DNA from: Ilyonectria destructans
Taxonomy: Eukaryota; Ascomycota; Sordariomycetes; Hypocreales; Nectriaceae
Assembly (NCBI GenBank): GCA_020740775.1
Contig: JAHEWK010000007.1
Coordinates: 2,542,001-2,606,000 of the forward strand
DNA: 64,000 bases
Reading direction: 5' to 3'
In this document: positions 57,483 through 64,000 of the stretch, piece by piece
Layout: every line of letters starts with the position of its first letter
How positions within the stretch are numbered: position 1 is the stretch's first letter
The notes under the pieces: generated by a model
What the model was told of the DNA's origin: nothing
The model's input: the letters and a program-made list of their open reading frames with translations, nothing else
The model's database searches: none
Made by a program: the position numbers and the translations under genes

Positions 57483-58934
57483 GTAAATATCGCGAGCGGC
57501 ACAGTCAGAGTAGTATCTGGTAAGCCTTGGCCAGAGTAGTATTAGGTAACTTTTATTATACCGAGTTATACTTCCATACATGAGGGGTAAGTTCGTTTAG
57601 ACGATGCTGAGCTGCGCGCCTTTTGCAATCTCCACACTGATGCGGCGCTGTGCATGCATCTTTTGCGAGCTTTGGAGGGTCAGTTGGCCTTGTCCTATGG
57701 CTACGGAGCTACAGCAGTCCATACTACGTGTACAGCCGGTAGGGTGCTGCGCGCTGCACCATTCCAGCAATTGGAGGGCAAGCTGGAGAATAGTCATGAG
57801 CGCAGCCGTGTACTGAATCGCAGCTGAGTCTTTCGTACAGGCTTAGGTTTGGGTGGAGCGATGGACACTGGTGCAGCGCACATTGAATAATAAGGCAGAA
57901 CAGCTTTGGTGCCCGCACCGGGTGCTAAGCTGAACAGAAGCATCGTCGGTGACGCCTAGCTACAAGTCACTTGACCATGCTTCATTCGCGTCACTGCCAA
58001 GCATGATGTACCAAATCAAGCAACAGCTTGGTTGACGGTTGTCGGGGGTCAGCGGATGAAAACTAGACTCAGCACTTGGCAAATCTCGGTTCGAGCCGGT
58101 TGGTTGTACTGTGGGACACGGGTGGGCGGACCGAGCCGTAGTGGCGCGATTTCTGCTCTCCTCCCTCCTCTTTAGGTTGTATGCAGTTAATTCCTTACCC
58201 TGCCAGGCTCCGAACTAGGCAAGTAATCCCGCCCCTGCATAAGTGTCTACACACTAATACTGGTATTGGTTGTGTCGTATATAAGTACAGTAAGATCGTG
58301 GTGAGTTCGTAGCGGGTTGGGTGATAGTTGGTTTATTAGCAGCTTCCAGCTGTCTTGGAAGTCCTTGCAATAAAGGATTACTCGTGCCACAGGTCAAAGT
58401 GGTGTGGGGATGTCTGGAACTCTGCACGTGGACAGGAAAGACCGAAGCCCAATCCGCCCGGTGCAGGCCTGCACTAGGACCGCATCCCGTCCTACCGGCG
58501 GCATGCTTCCCAGTCAGGAGGTGACTCGGCGGCTGGCTCGCGGCGGCTGTGCCTATGCGTACCGGTGTTGAACCACCTGCTGTCACATTTTTCTTTCAGC
58601 GCCTGTTCGGATCATCGGCCGTTGAGCTAATACCCCTTCTTAGTCCCCATGTCACTGGTCAGACTAGTAATGCACCGCTCCAATTCTTCTCCAATTTTCA
58701 GCGTGCACGGACATGGCTGCTTCCCGGTGCCTGAGGGGAAAGTGGACATTTCCTTGGCAACCTTTCTGCTTACGGTTCTAGCTGGAGAAGATACATCCGA
58801 TCACGTTGCATAACTTCGTGTCGCGACGGAAAGATCGCCACTGCGAGGGGAATAGCTCATCATTTTAGCGCCGGACCCGCTTCCAACACGCAACCGTCAA
58901 CCGAAAACATTCGCAGCCGATCTGGGCTTAAGTA
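57483..58934. other. Intergenic, no gene recognised
   Basis: No gene recognised. A GGTTCGAGCC near 58,090 resembles a tRNA T-arm but no cloverleaf could be built around it. Confidence 0.45.
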
Positions 58935-60085
58935 AGGGAGCGATTAACAGGTCGCCACGTTTTAATAGAAGGTCTCCAGACTGTGGGTCCAACCGGATGT
59001 TCCTTCGGCCGGTGCCGCGAGTACACAAAGGTACAAAATCCTATACAAACCCCTCTCTTTTAGCGATACGCATATATTTTACGAGGGACATGCCGCTTTC
59101 GAGTTATTCCACAAAAGGTTGACAACGTCATCAGACACCTTGTTTGCAACTGTAGCTGCCAGCAACTCGTTGTCGCCAATCGACTTCCAATCGACTTCCA
59201 ATCGACTTCAATTACCTTGGGGGGTGCTGGGCAGGTTCATCCCCATCCCGATCTCCTTCTCTCCTGCTCGTCATTCTGTGTAATTATCCATCGCCTCGTG
59301 TGTCCGCGCGCGCAGTCCGTCGTGTCGTGCCAAGTTCGTGTCGTGCCGTGTCATCTTCGCCCTCCCTTCTCCTTTGCCCTTGCACCCTCGCTCCTCGTAC
59401 CTCTTCGGCTCCCCGATCCACACGTCCTTTACCACGGCCAGGAACCTCACCACTTGCCCCCAACGATGACGGCCTCCCGCTCAGTCTCCAGCGCAGTCGA
59501 GCCCCGACGGCATCAGGTAGGCCCTGCGGGCCGGCGCCTCAAAATCGTCCCTTGACGTCCATGATACGAAGCGCCGGAAGACTGCCACCCAGATGACCAA
59601 CTGCCCTTCCGGCCTTACCATCGAGCGCCTACGCGACGGCCAGTGGGATATCCATCGAATATCAAATTTGCCCTGCTACCGAGAATGGATACGATGCAGC
59701 GGTGGATATGGAGGAACAAGAGGTGGTTCTGGCGAACGACGAGGAGATCATGAGCTATATCGTCGTCGGGCATCAACCCACGAGATCGCTGACGACTCCA
59801 GCGACGACAACGTGTAATGAGAAGTCGCCAGTTAGTTTCTATAGCGGTCAGCTGAATCATAGTTAGCAGGTCGAAAATCTCGCGATAGCTTCAATTAAGG
59901 CGGAGCGACGTTATAGCGATATAAGCCTAGGCCCAACCCCGGGAGGTTATGGCATCGCTGTACCGAGGGTTTTTCCATACAAAAAGCATCTTTATATACT
60001 CGCGGCATCGGCCGAAGGACCATCCGGTTGGACCCACAATCTGGAGACCTTCTATTAAAACGTGGCAACCTGCTAATCGCTCCCT
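58935..60085. mobile_element. 1.15-kb element with about 100-bp terminal inverted repeats and TA flanks
   Basis: 58935-59035 and 59985-60085 are inverted copies: both arms begin AGGGAGCGATTA and continue through CGTTTTAATAGAAGGTCTCC and GGGTCCAACCGGATG. About nine in ten positions agree over the first 90 bp, and most differences are transitions. TA dinucleotides flank both ends (58933-58934, 60086-60087), as in Tc1/mariner-type or MITE insertions. The interior holds an 11-bp tandem repeat (ATCGACTTCCA, near 59,178-59,211) and GC-rich short frames, but no transposase I can recognise. Probably a non-autonomous element. Confidence 0.75.
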
Positions 60086-60194
60086 TAAGTAATGGGGAGA
60101 ACCAGTGGTTTATGTCCACAAGTGCCTGCCTTCCTCTCTCATTCTTATTATTGCACTCGACAAATCCATTTACCAACACCACCGCCATCTCAAG

Positions 60195-61250
60195 ATGCAC
60201 CACCTCCGTGACGCCCTGCTGAGCCCCTCGCCAAAAGGCCCTCCCGAGCTCACCATGTTAGACAGCGCCGCTATGGATCAGCAGGATGTGCGTGAATGCG
60301 TCGCTCGGGGCGAATTCGAGGAACTCCGGGGAGCAGCCTTCTATAATCGAACCTGGGTCGTCACCAGCCGATACTGTGACGTGGGGGATGGGGTGGACTC
60401 CCTCGAAGGCCACCTTCATTCCCTGTGGCACATCTACTACCAGCTCGGTCGACATACGTCGCATGAAAATTCTGACCACGATCGCCTGGTCCTCGATATC
60501 CTCCGCATTCAAGGACTGGGGCCGTTGACCAGGCCTGTGTCTGGGTTGTACGGGATCGACATCGCACGAACCGTCCAAGGCACGCTGTGGAACGACCTGC
60601 CCTTCTTGGTTACTGACATGACCGACTTCTGGATCCACAACTGCGCCACCATGTCGGGCGTCCAGCGCCTCAACTTGGCTTCCTTCTTAGCTAAGCTGGC
60701 GTCAGCCCGCGTCAGCAAGGATGGAATGTGCCAGATCGCCCTCGTCCTTTTCCGCTCTACCTTTGAGGACGGACGACGAGACCTTGGCACCACGGAGAAG
60801 CCGGATGATGAAGACACGCATCGAAGCATATCAATTCTTGACATTGCACACTTATTGCCAGCCGCCTGTGCGTGGATCAAGGAGGCCAGTCACAATCTCA
60901 TTCAACTCTCGGATGTCTCGTGGAATGATTGCCCAAGCACGATTGGCCAGGGTGGCCAGATGTTTATCGAATCAGAGCTCGGGAAGCGATCACCAACTGG
61001 ATTTACACCATGGAGATGGATGTACTGGCTTAAGCGTCTCCATGAAATTCGGGAGGAGGCAAAAAAAGCTAACGAGAAACGCCTGGAGGAGTATGCCACC
61101 GATGCCATTGACCTCATGGTCAGGAACGTGAAGGATCGGAACTCTGGAATTCTTAGGGCTTACCAAAACAGCGGGGATGTCTTGCATCAGGATAAACATT
61201 TGTTCTGCCTGAAGAGTGGAAGCCCGATGGACAATGTTGATGTCAACTAA
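60195..61250 (+). CDS. DUF3632-like fungal protein of unknown function
   Basis: Intronless frame of 351 residues from the first in-frame ATG (60195); ATG 60255 is an alternative. WVVTSRYCDVGDG, HSLWHIYYQLGRHTSHENSDHDRLVLDILRIQGLGPLTR and WNDLPFLVTDMTDFW resemble the fungal DUF3632 family, whose members are soluble and uncharacterised. The C-terminal third has a charged helix (EIREEAKKANEKRLEE). No transmembrane segment or signal peptide. It begins 110 bp beyond the inverted-repeat element, which may therefore lie in its promoter. Family assignment is from memory of the pattern and is moderate. Confidence 0.65.
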   Translation: MHHLRDALLSPSPKGPPELTMLDSAAMDQQDVRECVARGEFEELRGAAFYNRTWVVTSRYCDVGDGVDSLEGHLHSLWHIYYQLGRHTSHENSDHDRLVLDILRIQGLGPLTRPVSGLYGIDIARTVQGTLWNDLPFLVTDMTDFWIHNCATMSGVQRLNLASFLAKLASARVSKDGMCQIALVLFRSTFEDGRRDLGTTEKPDDEDTHRSISILDIAHLLPAACAWIKEASHNLIQLSDVSWNDCPSTIGQGGQMFIESELGKRSPTGFTPWRWMYWLKRLHEIREEAKKANEKRLEEYATDAIDLMVRNVKDRNSGILRAYQNSGDVLHQDKHLFCLKSGSPMDNVDVN

Positions 61251-64000
61251 GGGATGTTCGGTAGCTTAGCATTCTGCGACTTTCGGTCCGTGCCACGCGG
61301 GGTTACAAAACAAGCCAACTCCTCAACTTTGCGTTCGTTTGGGTGACCAAGCTAGATGGCTGGATCTAATATTAGAATTAGCTGGTTTTAACTCGCGGAT
61401 GCAATATCGAATATTCAAGAGAAGTGCTGGCGACAGCCTAGGCTGGTTCTTTTAGTTGTGATTGGCCAGTCTAGCCTTTGGAGCGCCCCTTGGTACTAAG
61501 CTTATATATTTAGTGTACCTTCATATCAGAATTGAGGGGTCAGCCACCCCGCTGCATCATCAACGTACGCCGTCCTTGTCTGGGGATTTGTCTATATTTC
61601 CTGTAGCGCTACTTGGTCCCGGGGTTTTCGCCTATAAAACAGCCCATTTTCGTGTACTGGTCTGGGGAGTGTCCGTAACTGCTGCACTGCACTTTGTCTG
61701 AGGATTCTGTCCAGCTTTTTGGGCGTGTGCGGAGGTTTTTTCCACGAAATGGACTCCATCTCAATATTCATTTTCAACCACAACCACAAGGTATTCAATA
61801 AATTGAAGAGAATCGTTCGATTCAACGACTGCCATTCTACAACTGAGTGAATTTTGGGCTATGTCAGCCCAATATTTGTGTTGTCAGAGTGTGCGGTTCA
61901 GCTTAGGCTATCTCTCCACCTACCCAACCAGTCTAAAGTATAAGTATATGCCTACTAATTGATGAGGATTCCGATGTAGTCGGGGCCACTATATATCAGA
62001 GTTTTCTATAAGATACGGGTATAGGAGTCGTATAAAAATAGATGGCTAGATAGAATATATCTTTATGCACAGCCCAGTGAAATCAAGGCCAAATCCAATG
62101 TGTTTTGACGTAGAAGTTAACGGATATGTAAAGACACGGTCTTCAGAATCGCAAAAAAACAGGTACAAAATAACCGCAGAGCAGTGGGCGCGTTGGACAG
62201 AATCCTCAGACCATTTGCTCGAGGACGTCAGGTGACCTTTACCGATTAGGTATAGTCCCGTCCGTTGCCTTGGCACGAGCAAAATGGTCTGAGCTTGCTG
62301 AGGTAACAAAACAGCTTGTTTGACCGGCGCAGTCACCAAAACTCCGTCGTAGGGGTCGAGTCTTCCAAGCAGGGCAGATATGAGCACACGTCAGACAGGT
62401 GTCTGGTTGCAGGCAGCTGATCATGCCGTGGTGGGGCACATAGGTATCAGACCTTTGGTGGCGCTTGATCAACAGACAAATGTGCGACCCAAAGTCAACA
62501 AGGCGATTATTCAACTTGATAGGGGTCACTTTCCGGCGCAAGAGGGGTAAGACGCAATTGCCTTGTAACGGGGAATCAATGGCCGTAATATTTTGTCTCG
62601 GTTGTAGGGTGACACTAAAGGTTGCAGCAGTGGGTAGCTAAAAGCGTGCCGCTTGACCCGCACAGCCTGTCAGCATCAAATCGCAGGAGGGCGAACCGGC
62701 GCGCTCCGCGCAGATCGCTTCGAGCCGACTAGATGATCTCAAAGAAGAAAACTTGCTGCTACATTGCAGGTGTTGGTTTTCACCGAGCTTCCGTTCTTGC
62801 CTCACACAATACGAATACCGATGAGTTGCTTTGTGTACCGCAGCAGCCAAAGCGGATAAAACCGCACCAAAACAGTCATGCACTTTGCCAGCCGATTTGT
62901 ACATTGCCTCTGTCGAGCTGAGGTGGCTGACTGTAAGGTTGCAGGGGCATCTGATCAATTGCAGGCCCGAGCGGTGTGTCAGTGACCAAAATGCCCCCCC
63001 TCTCTGTGTTGCTTAAGACGCTCATCCTGACGTGACATTGGGCCCGGGAGGGACGTCATTTCGTCGTTGCAGCCTGATGGTTCTTGGCATTATGGATCAC
63101 TTTGGTGGATCATCCTCGCGCTCCGATCGCAACAGCGCGTCCGCGATTACTAAAAATACAGGGGGATTTAATATAAAAGGGCTTTCTAAGAACATCTCTA
63201 TCTATATAGCTTAACTGAAGGTGGCAGAAATGTAAATAGCATTGCGTGTTCCATGGCCCTATGAGATCCGTTCTCCCGGGCGTAATAAATCTACTACTAC
63301 CCTTCATCTTCTTCGGGTTAGGATAGCGGCAGTTATGGAAGTACACTGCAGCAGTTACGGACACTCTGGTCTGGGCAGCTTTTTTGCTGCTGTTCCTTGT
63401 CGGTTTCTGCAAGGCTGACAAGGCTACCTTTCGAATCCCTACGCAACGCCACTATCACCCACCCAAGATGTCGAATCCTGACCCAAATGATTGCTTTGAC
63501 GAGCTTGACGAACTTATCGAGACCGCCACTCTCACAACCACAGCCGCGCGCAGTGGTTGCGCCCTGCTGCACTTTCGTGCAATTGCGTCTCTGCATTAGC
63601 CTGATCTATTTCAATTGAAATAGACGAGTTTCCAGGCGGCACCACGAGGAGGTTGCAGATGGCCGTCTTCGCCGCCCAAGCACCGTGCTTGACTGCGCAT
63701 TAGCGGATTTAGCGGGCACCATGGTGTGGACCGTGCTGGACCGTGCTGGACCGTAGCAGGTTCCCGGGCTACCCTCCCCGGTAGTCCCACCCCGCCAGCC
63801 CCGCTCCGTCCATGCTTGCCAAACCTAGCCACTGCTGTCACGGGCCAGGGCCCATATCCTTGCGGCTGTGCCGCAAGACTCAGGGGCACTTGGGAACTTC
63901 TTTCTTTCTTCTTCATCTTTGATGTAAATAGCATCCTGGACTAGATAGCTGGAATCCAGCTACTAGAGGCCGTTCACAACTGCCTGCTTCTACTATAACG
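61251..64000. other. Intergenic, no gene recognised
   Basis: About 2.7 kb of short frames; AT-rich near 61,960-62,060. GACCGTGCTG recurs in tandem at about 63,728-63,757. Nothing else recognised up to the window end. Confidence 0.4.

Noticed and set aside
58060..58130. tRNA-like GGTTCGAGCC
   Set aside because: No acceptor stem or anticodon arm at the right distances.
59214..59820. Frames of 74-112 codons inside the inverted-repeat element
   Set aside because: GC-rich, with no transposase motifs and overlapping alternatives in all frames.

Overview
This window reads as nuclear DNA of a filamentous ascomycete, most likely one of the Eurotiales (Penicillium/Aspergillus type). Genes carry short introns (about 44-126 bp) with fungal GTANGN donors. 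The families are typical of Pezizomycotina: HET, fungal NLR (NB-ARC/NACHT), RTA1, SAT4/PTH11-like rhodopsin, Zn2Cys6 regulator, LaeA-like methyltransferase and GH5 glucanase. A PAF-type small antifungal protein is what points to Eurotiales. No rRNA, convincing tRNA or CRISPR was seen. Gene density is low, with long empty stretches and several broken genes, as in an accessory or subtelomeric region; that is inference.

Layout. 1-8.1 kb: an NmrA-like reductase, a short-chain dehydrogenase and a rhodopsin-domain membrane protein, separated by empty DNA. 9.9-12.4 kb: an intact NB-ARC/TPR receptor with six 126-bp repeats. 14.1-19.4 kb: an RTA1 membrane protein and a CorA-like transporter. 19.4-21.4 kb: a nucleoside-phosphorylase-fold (PNP_UDP) effector-like gene divergent from the relic of an NB-ARC/TPR receptor; the two share a short amyloid-like motif. 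21.9-23.3 kb: a seven-exon LaeA-like methyltransferase. 26.0-38.5 kb: a cluster of three HET-domain genes of one subfamily (TWGR[WF] signature), two paralogous multi-pass membrane proteins of no family I can name, and a frameshifted APH-type kinase. 39.1-43.4 kb: a broken PNP-NACHT-ankyrin receptor. 43.7-47.6 kb: a second RTA1 protein, a Zn2Cys6 factor with a CTCGGTCTT repeat leader, and a carboxymuconolactone-decarboxylase-like protein. 48.1-50.3 kb: a classical HET protein. 52.0-53.3 kb: a GH5 exo-1,3-glucanase lacking a start codon. 56.1-57.3 kb: a serine-hydrolase NLR fragment with three stops, and an intact PAF-like antifungal protein gene. 58.9-60.1 kb: a 1.15-kb inverted-repeat element flanked by TA, then a DUF3632-like gene; nothing clear beyond.

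Taken together, the window is strongly enriched for nonself-recognition and regulated-cell-death modules: four HET genes and four NLR-type loci, of which one receptor is intact. The most interesting candidates for something undescribed are (1) the co-localised HET plus membrane-protein paralogs at 26.0-38.5 kb, and (2) the effector/receptor pair at 19.4-21.4 kb joined by a shared motif.
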